NCBI GenBank assembly: GCA_023460955.1
Contig: JAEWOH010000083.1
Coordinates: 13,052 to 77,051, forward strand
Direction of reading: 5' to 3'
Origin: Bacillota bacterium
GTDB lineage: Bacteria; Bacillota; Clostridia; Acetivibrionales; DSM-1351
DNA: 64,000 nt
The translations under genes were made by a program, and so were the position numbers. The notes beneath the pieces were generated by a model. The model worked only from the letters and a program-made list of their open reading frames with translations. It did no database searches and was not told the origin of the DNA. Each line of letters starts with the position of its first letter. The stretch's first letter is position 1. Below are positions 7,536 through 15,184 of the stretch, one piece after another.

Positions 7536-7814
7536 GTGGCAATGTATGTTAAAAATCCAATCCCGGTAGAAGCAATTGAATATAGAACAGGCTTGGAAGA
7601 TGGCTTTGACGAAGTAGATACTGCCGTGAAAGCCGGTCTTAATATGGAAAATTATGTGTTTCTTGAAAATATGGACAGGGTTCCTTACATCATAACTCTG
7701 GAAGGAAAACATTATATAAGTAAAGGTGATTATATTATTACCGGTGTAGATGGAGAAAGATATCCCTGTAAAAAGGATATCTTCTTGAGAACCTATTCTC
7801 CGCTAAAACTATAG
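7536..7814 (+). CDS. Phage-type small protein (92 aa)
   Basis: 92 residues starting at a GTG with a GAGGTGG site 7 nt upstream; an ATG two codons on is an alternative. The N-terminal half has KNPIPVEAIEY and the C-terminal part YISKGDYIITGVDGERYPCK leads into DIFLRTYSPL. That C-terminal pattern (GDYII-GV-GE-YPCK-DIF-TY) is common in small uncharacterised proteins of Firmicute prophages, where it often follows a VEAIQ-type start. No other phage genes are nearby, so it looks like an orphan. Function unknown. It is divergent from the rsgA operon and convergent with the SLATT gene. Confidence 0.7.
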   Translation: MAMYVKNPIPVEAIEYRTGLEDGFDEVDTAVKAGLNMENYVFLENMDRVPYIITLEGKHYISKGDYIITGVDGERYPCKKDIFLRTYSPLKL

Positions 7815-7816
7815 AA

Positions 7817-8263
7817 TTACGATTTCTCTGATTTAGTCAGGCTCAGCTCTATGGTCTTCCAATTTCTATTTTCATTTTCCAGAATTGAGTTAACTATGAT
7901 TACTAGCAGTTCTTTTTTATTTTGCCCGTTATAAGGACTACAGTTATTTATATAAAGATCCTTTTGATGCTTTAGCGCTTCTGCAACCGTTCGATACTCT
8001 ATCCAAAGCTTGTGATAACCAAAGGCAGTGTTTAGCCCTGTGACTATAGTTATGATCGAGCCCATAAGGGCAACAATGTATTTAGCTGCGCCGAAACCGT
8101 CAATGAATAAAACTACAAACGGAATCATTGCCGAGAGAATTATATCTGATACAGTAAGTACTAAGTATCTTTTTTTGTTTGCTACAGATTTAATGTCATA
8201 ATATTCAAGGTAAACATTAATATAATTTTCTGCATTAAGCTCTGTAGAATCATCAAGCTCCAT
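7817..8263 (-). CDS. DUF4231/SLATT-type two-TM protein
   Basis: 148 residues. Two membrane helices at about 34-54 and 60-80 form a hairpin, preceded by YLEYYDIKSVANKKRY and followed by a cytosolic helical segment with EYRTVAEALKHQKDLY. This pattern matches DUF4231, part of the SLATT group of two-TM proteins that Burroughs and Aravind predicted to be pore-forming effectors in nucleotide-linked conflict systems. It starts 20 nt after the TIR gene stop, so the two form a likely bicistron. The family match is from memory of its pattern and not from a search. Confidence 0.7.
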   Translation of the reverse strand: MELDDSTELNAENYINVYLEYYDIKSVANKKRYLVLTVSDIILSAMIPFVVLFIDGFGAAKYIVALMGSIITIVTGLNTAFGYHKLWIEYRTVAEALKHQKDLYINNCSPYNGQNKKELLVIIVNSILENENRNWKTIELSLTKSEKS

Positions 8264-8283
8264 AAATTTACCTCGTTTGCAGA

Positions 8284-8694
8284 CTAGAATTGAAAAATAA
8301 ATTCTTTTGCAAGCTCCACAGCTTTTTCGGGCTCATCAGTATAAAAAGTATTAGTTGTTAAGAATTCATGCGGAATCCTAATATCATGTTCTGAAACGGT
8401 TCGGTCAATTATCAGCCCAAGTAAAGCTCTCATTTTACCAAGCCTTAAAAGTTCAAGGGCTGTATTTATTTCCTCCCTTACAAATACTTTTTCAAGTGAG
8501 CTGTTTGAAATAAATAATATAAAAAGCTGTGTCTCCTCCAGGTGCTTTAATATATTTTGCATTGGTGTGTCCCTTTTATAAGGCTGTAGGAAATAAATCA
8601 ATTTATATTTATCGGGCAAAACATCCATTTTATCGATTACTGCTTTTATATAATCGTCGTCCTTACTGCTGTGGGATAAAAATATATTGATCAT
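8284..8694 (-). CDS. TIR-domain protein
   Basis: 136 residues, essentially one TIR domain. The N-terminal strand and box 1 are INIFLSHSSKDDDYI; a central QLFILFISNSSLEKVFVREE segment carries a Glu (E75, in an F-x-x-x-E arrangement where many NAD-cleaving TIRs have W-x-x-x-E). TIR domains in bacteria cleave NAD+ or make cyclic ADP-ribose-type signals in defence systems such as Thoeris. It has an AGAGG site 6 nt before the ATG. It lies between the glutathione genes and the SLATT gene. Whether it is enzymatically active cannot be told from sequence. Confidence 0.8.
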   Translation of the reverse strand: MINIFLSHSSKDDDYIKAVIDKMDVLPDKYKLIYFLQPYKRDTPMQNILKHLEETQLFILFISNSSLEKVFVREEINTALELLRLGKMRALLGLIIDRTVSEHDIRIPHEFLTTNTFYTDEPEKAVELAKEFIFQF

Positions 8695-8778
8695 TAAAGC
8701 CTCTCATAATAAGCTTAGGAGTATCAATATATTTTATGCTTGTACTCACCGATACATGTCAATTAACTCTCAGAAATA

Positions 8779-9768
8779 TTATAAGCCCAATAAATCTAGA
8801 ACTGATACTTCCACGTGCCTGTTTTTCCCCTCGTATGGGAAATCATGAATATGAAGGGCAGGATTGAAATTCAGTTCAATTATGCTGTAATTTTCCGAGT
8901 CAGGGTTGTCAACAATATTATCTATAATAATATCGGCACCGCAGATTTTTGCTCCAACCACCTTTGCTGCCTTAACTGCTATTTTTTTATATGCCTCTGA
9001 AATTTGGTCGGTGAAATCAATGCTGTCACCACCTGTACTTATATTAGAATTTTCTCTTAAAAACACTGTTTCACCGTTTTGTGGAATATAAGTTATATCC
9101 TTTCCCTGTAATTTTATAAAGTCTATTTCAACCGACCCAAGTTTAATTCTTTCCAGAGGTGTTTTATAGCCTTCTCCTCTTAGGACATCCTTATTTTTAG
9201 CATGAACCAGCTGTTCAATTGTACTTTGTCCATCACCTTTAACATTTGCAGGAACGCGGTGCAAAACTGCAACCACTTCATCTCCGATAACCAGAAACCT
9301 GTATTCCTTCCCTTCTATAAATTCTTCAATCATAACTTCTTCATCGAATTGTAATGCATACTCTACAGCATTTTTAAGACTTTCAGCTACGTCCAAGGGT
9401 TTAAGAATTATTACACCTTTTCCGAAATTTGTTGACTTAGGTTTAATTACAATATTTTTGTTTCTAAAACTATCAAAGTATTTCAAAGCTTCATCAACAG
9501 AAGTAACTGTAATCCCCTTGGGTACGTTTATGTCATTTTCACTAAGTATGAGCTTGGTAACCTCTTTATTTTCCATTATCAGAGGTGATATATAAGTATC
9601 GGCAGAAGTTCTTGTGGCCTGTTTTATATACTCAGTTTTATTACCTTTCTTTAAGCGAATAAAGTTGTCTTTCCAGTCTAGCACGTTTACCTCTATTTCC
9701 CTTCTTATTGCCTCTCTTATCAATATTTGAGTTGATAATTCCAAACCTTCATAATCTCTACTCAGCAT
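8779..9768 (-). CDS. ATP-grasp ligase, glutathione synthetase half of a split GshF
   Basis: 329 residues from the ATG at 9768, which has a GTGGAGGAA site; a TTG six codons upstream overlaps that site and is unlikely. ATP-grasp features: IVIKPKSTNFGKGV (about 107-120), EEFIEGKEYRFLVIG (148-162), RVPANVKGDG (171-180) and the metal-binding end SIIELNFNPALHIHDFP. These are the signatures of the C-terminal half of the fused GshF enzyme, which joins glycine to gamma-glutamylcysteine. Here it is a separate protein following gshA by ~43 nt. Cyanophycin-synthetase-like ligases are the nearest alternative. Confidence 0.85.
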   Translation of the reverse strand: MLSRDYEGLELSTQILIREAIRREIEVNVLDWKDNFIRLKKGNKTEYIKQATRTSADTYISPLIMENKEVTKLILSENDINVPKGITVTSVDEALKYFDSFRNKNIVIKPKSTNFGKGVIILKPLDVAESLKNAVEYALQFDEEVMIEEFIEGKEYRFLVIGDEVVAVLHRVPANVKGDGQSTIEQLVHAKNKDVLRGEGYKTPLERIKLGSVEIDFIKLQGKDITYIPQNGETVFLRENSNISTGGDSIDFTDQISEAYKKIAVKAAKVVGAKICGADIIIDNIVDNPDSENYSIIELNFNPALHIHDFPYEGKNRHVEVSVLDLLGL

Positions 9769-9811
9769 AATTTTTCCTCCACTCAATAATATATAAACCT
9801 GTTGTGCATAC

Positions 9812-11293
9812 TTATTTTGTTTGTATTAATTCTTTCTTTTTTATTAACCCCAACCCGTACTCAATAAAATTTTTGTCCGATTGCTGCATTTCACTCTGTA
9901 TTATTTCTGAAGGCAGCAGTGATGTATTGATAAGCTTTGAGTACTCATTGTTAATACAACTGAGATACTTATTATCTCCCGAGGATTTATCCATGAGGTA
10001 CGCAATATATCCAAGCTTTACAAATATTGCTTCTCCAATCTCTTTTAGAAATGACAGTCGCTGCTCTTTATCATAAAGTAATAAATCTTTTTTCCTCCCC
10101 ATAAGTGCAGTTAAATGATGGTTTACGGTTATTTTTTCAAGTTCTGTTCGATTAATTTCCGGACTGAACTCAAAAAGACAGTAAAGCATAAAAACCTGTA
10201 AGAAATGCATTTGCTCCAGGCTTATACCACATTTGTCAAATGGGTTGATGTCAAGAATTCTGATTTCAAGGTATTTCACCCCCCTTTCTGCCAAAGCTTC
10301 AATTTGCGTTTCACCCTTTTTCAAGTTTTGTTTTAGTCTTATGGGAGAATAAAATTCGCTTTCCTTTTGTAATATGTTACCGTTGAGCTGAGGCATTTCC
10401 TCAAGCTTATCTGTGTAGGTATATTCCTTAGTGAACATTTTTGAATATTTTTGACTTTTAGTTGTCATCATTATATTTATTTTTCTGATGTACTCCTCCA
10501 AACTGTTGTAAAAAACATCAAAGCTTCTGTTAGCAGTATTTGAGTAGCCAAATCTGCTGACACGAAGAGAAGTTGCAAATTTATTAAAATCACCCATTAT
10601 ATCAATATATTCCGGACAGCACTTCTGAATAATTTCAAGCTCCCTGGTTATTACAGGAATATAGGTCTCATCGCAGTCCGGAGAAGCACCAAACAAATAG
10701 ATAATCAGCCATCTGTAACGTAAAAAATTTCTTGTGACTGATAGATACATGTCGTTTTTGAAGGCAGTCAAGGTTTTTCTACTTCCAAAAAAATTAAAGA
10801 GCAGGCTTATAAGCTCATCGGAGAAAGAAATATTAAAGTGTATTCCTGAAATCATTTGCATTTTCTTACCATACCTTAGTGCTAAGCCATTCCTGTAAGC
10901 TGTTCTCTCTGCACCTTCAACACTTGGCTTGAATTTTGCCACTGGAATTTGTTCTTCAGGAGGCAGCCTTGGAGGCATGCTTAAGGGCCACAACAGCTCC
11001 TCGCCAATCCCTTTTACTACCTCAAAATGTAAATGTTTTAAGGAATTATAGACCTTTTCTACAGAGTCAAATGCAGGTGTAATAATTTCAATCTGACTTT
11101 CAGAGAAATCTGTTGTAATGCACTTGTTTTCTTCTTTATCACCGAATACTTCAGGATGCGGGGTCAGGGCCAGTTCGCCGGATGAAGTCACTCTCTGCGC
11201 CTCTCTTTCTATTCCGAAGAGTCCCTGTGTAAGAAGTTTTGAATTACTGTCCTCCATGAATAGTTTAAGCATGTTATCAAAGTTCCATTTCAT
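9812..11293 (-). CDS. gshA: Glutamate-cysteine ligase (GshF N-terminal type)
   Basis: 493 residues. Joins glutamate and cysteine, the first step of glutathione synthesis. It contains FGIEREAQRV near residue 27, TTDFSESQIEIITPAF near 80 and EIRILDINPFDKCGIS near 345, all characteristic of the GshA part of bifunctional GshF. The ATG at 11293 has an AAAGG site. Upstream lies a GTTC-N10-GAAC palindrome also present at the arsR promoter. Glutathione synthesis is uncommon in Clostridia, so the pair may be an acquired thiol-stress or metal-tolerance unit (inference). Confidence 0.92.
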   Translation of the reverse strand: MKWNFDNMLKLFMEDSNSKLLTQGLFGIEREAQRVTSSGELALTPHPEVFGDKEENKCITTDFSESQIEIITPAFDSVEKVYNSLKHLHFEVVKGIGEELLWPLSMPPRLPPEEQIPVAKFKPSVEGAERTAYRNGLALRYGKKMQMISGIHFNISFSDELISLLFNFFGSRKTLTAFKNDMYLSVTRNFLRYRWLIIYLFGASPDCDETYIPVITRELEIIQKCCPEYIDIMGDFNKFATSLRVSRFGYSNTANRSFDVFYNSLEEYIRKINIMMTTKSQKYSKMFTKEYTYTDKLEEMPQLNGNILQKESEFYSPIRLKQNLKKGETQIEALAERGVKYLEIRILDINPFDKCGISLEQMHFLQVFMLYCLFEFSPEINRTELEKITVNHHLTALMGRKKDLLLYDKEQRLSFLKEIGEAIFVKLGYIAYLMDKSSGDNKYLSCINNEYSKLINTSLLPSEIIQSEMQQSDKNFIEYGLGLIKKKELIQTK

Positions 11294-11327
11294 ACTTATC
11301 AGCCTTTCCTTAAAGATATATTTTATT

Positions 11328-11353
11328 GTTCTAAGAATATCGAACTCTTAGAA
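11328..11353. promoter_or_regulatory. Operator-like site upstream of gshA
   Basis: GTTC-N10-GAAC at 11328-11345 matches the arsR operator at 13 of 18 bases. Overlapping it, TTCTAAGA (11329-11336) and TCTTAGAA (11346-11353) form a perfect 8-bp inverted repeat. Located 35-60 bp upstream of gshA. Confidence 0.55.
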
Positions 11354-11465
11354 TAAAAAAAATGACTTATTATTATTGTTGCATTAATATTCTAATTTTT
11401 TATTTTTTTAATTTTTTAATTTTATTGTTCTATAACTATCTAACTTTAAAAGCAAAAAAATATGT

Positions 11466-11774
11466 CTACTTTAAAAAACTCCTTATTGCTTCCACTGCCT
11501 CCAGGTTAACCTTGCATAAGAAACTCTGTCCGTTACGGCTGCATGAAATAAGCCCCGCATTTTCCAGTTCCTTAAAATGGTGCGAGATTGTAGACTTTGA
11601 CAGGCTCATACAGCAGCACGCCTTGGTAAAGCACTTCTCCATTCCATCTGAATAAGTAAAATTACCTTGTTCATCTGCTGAGGTCTGCTGCCATTCATAT
11701 AACATCTGAAATATTAAGAATCTTTGTTCACTCGAAAGTGCTTTAAATATTTTTACTAAATTTATATTATCCAT
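11466..11774 (-). CDS. ArsR-family transcriptional regulator
   Basis: 102 residues from the ATG at 11774. The frame is open for 29 more codons upstream, but those overlap the promoter, so the shorter protein is favoured. A winged helix-turn-helix: MDNINLVKIFKALSSEQRFL, then the recognition helix SLSKSTISHHFKELENAGLI. A cysteine-rich stretch CFTKACCC near 55-65, just before the DNA-binding helix, and a further Cys in GLISCSRNG could bind a soft metal or sense thiols. It lies between gshA (same strand) and copA (divergent). It probably controls itself and gshA through the shared palindrome. Confidence 0.9.
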   Translation of the reverse strand: MDNINLVKIFKALSSEQRFLIFQMLYEWQQTSADEQGNFTYSDGMEKCFTKACCCMSLSKSTISHHFKELENAGLISCSRNGQSFLCKVNLEAVEAIRSFLK

Positions 11775-11775
11775 A

Positions 11776-11809
11776 GTTCTATAATATTCGAACAATAAAA
11801 CTCTGTCAA
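11776..11809 (-). promoter_or_regulatory. arsR promoter with overlapping operator
   Basis: Minus strand: -35 TTGACA (11804-11809), 17-bp spacer, -10 TATTAT (11781-11786). The palindrome GTTCTATAATATTCGAAC (11776-11793) covers the -10. Only 6 nt separate the -10 from the ATG, which predicts a leaderless mRNA. Confidence 0.75.
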
Positions 11810-11944
11810 CCTTTTTGTTATTTGACAATTTATTGAAATCAATATATAATATATTATACATATATTAATTGTATGTATTGTTCATTGCTAAACATCAAGC
11901 ATCTTAATTGTAAATTAATTTATCGTTGACTGGATGTACCGGAG

Positions 11945-11986
11945 GCGGAGAATAAAATTGTTATTAAATACAATTTTATTCTCCGC
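11945..11986 (+). terminator. Terminator/attenuator immediately before copA
   Basis: Perfect 17-bp stem (GCGGAGAATAAAATTGT and its complement) with an 8-nt loop, followed by TTTAATTTTTT. It ends 25 nt before the copA start codon, so any transcript from upstream must pass it. Confidence 0.8.
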
Positions 11987-12011
11987 TTTAATTTTTTAAG
12001 GAGTTGATATT

Positions 12012-14294
12012 ATGGAAAGCATAGTTCTGAAAATATACGGAATGACCTGCACTTTATGCTCTATTGCCATAGAAGCGAGACTTGGTGCTCTGGAGGGAAT
12101 AAACAAAGTAAATGTAAGTTATTCTGCGGAAAAGGCTTTCGTTGACTATGACAGTGAAAGAATTGATAAGACCAGGATTAAGAACAATATTGAAAAGCTT
12201 GGCTTTACAGTTTACGACAGTCTTTCTGAAAATACTGACCAAAAACAAAGAAAAACCGAACAGCAAAAACTCAGGAGACTTCTTGTTTTCGCAAGTCTGC
12301 TTACCTTCCCCATGCTTCTGGCTATGATACTTGGTGGAATTGGTTTTTGCCACGACTACTTTTTCCCGGGCGCCGAGAAGTCTTCGCTATCGTATGTGAT
12401 TGATTATCTCAGGTTTAAAGCCCGTATCCTTCATGACTGGCGCCTGCAATTATTACTTGCCACACCTGTTCAGTTTATTGCCGGCTTTAAGTTTTATAAG
12501 AATGCCTTCTTTTCTCTTCGTTGGAAAAAGGCAACAATGGACTTGCTTGTGGTGATCGGGTCCTCTGCAGCCTACTTCTACAGTCTGTATACTTCTTTAT
12601 ACGATAACAATCTTGTCAGGTCAGGAATGAAAAATATATATTTTGAGGCTTCAGCAGTAATTATTACTTTCGTTCTTTTAGGAAAATATCTTGAAGCCTG
12701 TTCGAGGAAAAAAACTTCTATGGCTCTTGAAAACCTCCTTACTTTAAAGCCTAAGACTGCAACTGTAATTAAAGAAAATGACGAGGTACAGCTTCCCCTT
12801 AATGAGGTTTTGGTGAATGATATTTTAATAGTCAGGCCTGGAGAAAAAATACCTGTGGATGGAATAATAATTGAGGGCAGTTCTTCTGTAGATGAATCCA
12901 TGTTGACAGGTGAAAGCCTTCCGGTGGACAAAAGCGTTAATGACACAGTAGCCGGCGCTTCTATGAATTTGTATGGCAGCTTTAAGCTCAGAGCTGTGAA
13001 TGTTGGAGCTGATACACTACTTTCACAAATAATTAAATTAACTGAAGAGGCTCAGAGCAGTAAAACAAATATCCAGAAAGCTGCTGATAAAGTCAGCAAA
13101 TATTTTATACCATCAGTATTGCTGATATCTTTGGCAACCTTTCTCATATGGTTCAGTATCTTTGATTATTCACTATTTTTAATAGACAAACCACTAATAT
13201 ACGCAGTTTCCGTAGTAGTAATAGCATGTCCATGTGCATTGGGTCTTGCAACCCCTGCCGCCATAATGTCCGGAATGTCCAAAGCAATTAGAACAGGCAT
13301 TCTGATAAAAAACGGCGAAATCTTAGAAAAAGCACATGAAATTAATACAGTGGTTTTCGATAAAACAGGTACATTAACCAGCGGAAAACTTATTCTTAGC
13401 GACTTTATTGTTATAAACCAGACAATACATAATTTCCCTGAAGAATATCTGCTTAGTATTGCTTCAAATGTTCAAAAGTCTTCTGAACACCCTATTGGAA
13501 AGGCTATTTATAATTATACACTAAATACGGCAAGTAGCGCTTATGTTAGCAATATACCCGTGTCCGATTTTAAGGCCATTCCTGGTAAAGGAGTATATGC
13601 TTTTGTTGATGGTTTTGATGTTAGAATAGGCTCAATAGAGTATTTACGGAAATTTGGTGTAATAGAATCAATTGATGTTGATCTGGACAGATTTTATTCA
13701 GAAGGAAAAGTGATTGTCCTCATGGCTCTTAATAAAACTCCCTGTGCAATAATAACCTTGGCTGACGAAATCAGAACCAGTTCATTTAATATAATTAAAG
13801 AATTAAAAGCTTCGGGGAAGTCCGTGGTTATGCTAACCGGTGATTGCAAAAAAACTGCTGATAACGTAGCTTCAAAGCTTGGTATTGATAAAGTAATATC
13901 AGGGGTATTACCTGACGGTAAGGCACGGGTCATTACTTTATTGAAACAACAAGGAGGAATTGTGGCAATGGCAGGAGACGGTATAAATGATGCTCCGGCA
14001 CTTGCAGCTGCGGACATTGGAATTTCGTTTCACTCCGGTACAGATACCGCAATTGAAACTTCTGATATTGTTATTCTATCTGATAATCTTACGCCTGTTC
14101 CCCAATTTTTTAAGATCTCGGAACTAACAATAAAAAAAATCAGGCAGAACCTGTTTTGGGCCATTATCTATAACGTAATAGCAATTCCTTATGCAGCAAC
14201 CGGTCATTTAAGCCCTGTTATAGCTTCCTCTGCCATGGCTTTCAGTTCAGTTTGTGTTATTGTTAATTCTCTTCTGATATATAAAAGCAAATAG
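12012..14294 (+). CDS. copA: Heavy-metal P1B-type ATPase (copper-type)
   Basis: 760 residues. Exports soft metal ions from the cytosol. An N-terminal heavy-metal domain carries GMTCTLC (C13, C16); the transmembrane metal site is CPC at 406-408 (ACPCALGLATPA); phosphorylation Asp450 is in DKTGT; His493-Pro494 is the P1B signature; GDGIND starts at 655. CPC with an HMA domain points to Cu+/Ag+. Some changes are unusual, such as the HMA loop CTLC in place of CASC. An AAGGAG site precedes the ATG. It is divergent from arsR and preceded by a terminator-like hairpin. Confidence 0.92.
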   Translation: MESIVLKIYGMTCTLCSIAIEARLGALEGINKVNVSYSAEKAFVDYDSERIDKTRIKNNIEKLGFTVYDSLSENTDQKQRKTEQQKLRRLLVFASLLTFPMLLAMILGGIGFCHDYFFPGAEKSSLSYVIDYLRFKARILHDWRLQLLLATPVQFIAGFKFYKNAFFSLRWKKATMDLLVVIGSSAAYFYSLYTSLYDNNLVRSGMKNIYFEASAVIITFVLLGKYLEACSRKKTSMALENLLTLKPKTATVIKENDEVQLPLNEVLVNDILIVRPGEKIPVDGIIIEGSSSVDESMLTGESLPVDKSVNDTVAGASMNLYGSFKLRAVNVGADTLLSQIIKLTEEAQSSKTNIQKAADKVSKYFIPSVLLISLATFLIWFSIFDYSLFLIDKPLIYAVSVVVIACPCALGLATPAAIMSGMSKAIRTGILIKNGEILEKAHEINTVVFDKTGTLTSGKLILSDFIVINQTIHNFPEEYLLSIASNVQKSSEHPIGKAIYNYTLNTASSAYVSNIPVSDFKAIPGKGVYAFVDGFDVRIGSIEYLRKFGVIESIDVDLDRFYSEGKVIVLMALNKTPCAIITLADEIRTSSFNIIKELKASGKSVVMLTGDCKKTADNVASKLGIDKVISGVLPDGKARVITLLKQQGGIVAMAGDGINDAPALAAADIGISFHSGTDTAIETSDIVILSDNLTPVPQFFKISELTIKKIRQNLFWAIIYNVIAIPYAATGHLSPVIASSAMAFSSVCVIVNSLLIYKSK

Positions 14295-14310
14295 ATTAAA
14301 TCTAATATAA

Positions 14311-14352
14311 GAGCACCCCATATCATTTACTTGTAATTGATATGGGGTGCTC
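14311..14352. terminator. Bidirectional terminator between copA and the Cys-rich protein
   Basis: Perfect 15-bp stem (GAGCACCCCATATCA / TGATATGGGGTGCTC), 12-nt loop. TTTGTT follows on the plus strand; TTATATTAG on the minus strand. Separates two convergent genes. Confidence 0.85.
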
Positions 14353-14412
14353 TTTGTTAATGTATGGTCCGGCCGCGCATTAAGTTTAACTTATTATATA
14401 CATTTGAACTTT

Positions 14413-14462
14413 TTCTATTATCTACATACCAACGTTCGAATGTTTCTATTATCTGCATACCA
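14413..14462. repeat. Direct repeat TTCTATTATCT(A/G)CATACCA, 31-bp period
   Basis: Two 19-bp copies (14413-14431 and 14444-14462) differing at one base, just after the stop of the minus-strand gene at 14464. Meaning unknown. Confidence 0.7.
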
Positions 14463-14463
14463 C

Positions 14464-15108
14464 TCATAGTACCTTGATTGATATAACCTTTATTATATTT
14501 CCTTCTAATATTCCTGTTACTGAAATCTCCGGAACCTTCTTTACTTTGAGTTCCGGAATTATTTTATCCTTTACTAAAGTATGGCCTTTATTATCAAATT
14601 TATAATACTTGAAGCTTCCATCTTTCTGTTTTACAGATATCCCGTAACCACTGCCTTCACACATTTTACATTTTAGACAGGATACTCCCATTTCTCCCGG
14701 CTCAGTAAGATTTGGAGAACAATCTGAATCACCAAGCCACCCCACAAATATTTCTTCTTTTGCATCTTCAGAGGTTATGGAGATAACCTGCACTAAGTTT
14801 TTCTTAATTACTCCGTTAACACTTATTCTCGAACTAGTCTTTAATTTGCCTGAAGCAACAAGTTTTTTGGCAAGTTTTTGCCCTTCTGCATCAAATGCTG
14901 TAAATTTTTTAGTCAGGTCTTTATTTGTAATTTCAATGCCGTATTTACTATTTTTTGTTTTTAAAATCCCCTTATATATGTAGCCTTCAACTTTGGCAGT
15001 AGTTATATTAATTACAGCTACTGCATCAGCAGTTCCAGTGAAAAAAATATTTGTAAATGTCAGTGACAGTAATACTACCAGAAAAATAATGAGCTTTTTC
15101 TTTTTCAT
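14464..15108 (-). CDS. Secreted two-repeat protein with Cys cluster
   Basis: 214 residues. A signal peptide (KKKKLIIFLVVLLSLTFTNIF then an ADA-type cleavage site near 29) sends it outside. The mature part is two related ~80-residue units: both start with a strand near GYIYKG/GWLGDS, contain a FTAFDAEGQKLAKKLV / YYKFDNKGHTLVKDKI segment, and end in ISVNGVIKKNLVQVISI / ISVTGILEGNIIKVISI. The second unit has an inserted cysteine cluster (C of DSDC, then CLKCKMC), which could bind metal or be redox-active. It follows the SafE-cupredoxin gene on the same strand. No known family recognised. Confidence 0.75.
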   Translation of the reverse strand: MKKKKLIIFLVVLLSLTFTNIFFTGTADAVAVINITTAKVEGYIYKGILKTKNSKYGIEITNKDLTKKFTAFDAEGQKLAKKLVASGKLKTSSRISVNGVIKKNLVQVISITSEDAKEEIFVGWLGDSDCSPNLTEPGEMGVSCLKCKMCEGSGYGISVKQKDGSFKYYKFDNKGHTLVKDKIIPELKVKKVPEISVTGILEGNIIKVISIKVL

Positions 15109-15184
15109 AATAACCTCCTTGATTTCAAGTCAATAAATTTGATTTTAATCTACTTGTTAATCTACTTTTTAGTCTTAATATGGA

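Noticed and set aside
12054..12353. Minus-strand frame within copA
   Set aside because: Antisense to the conserved metal-binding domain of copA and without a ribosome site.
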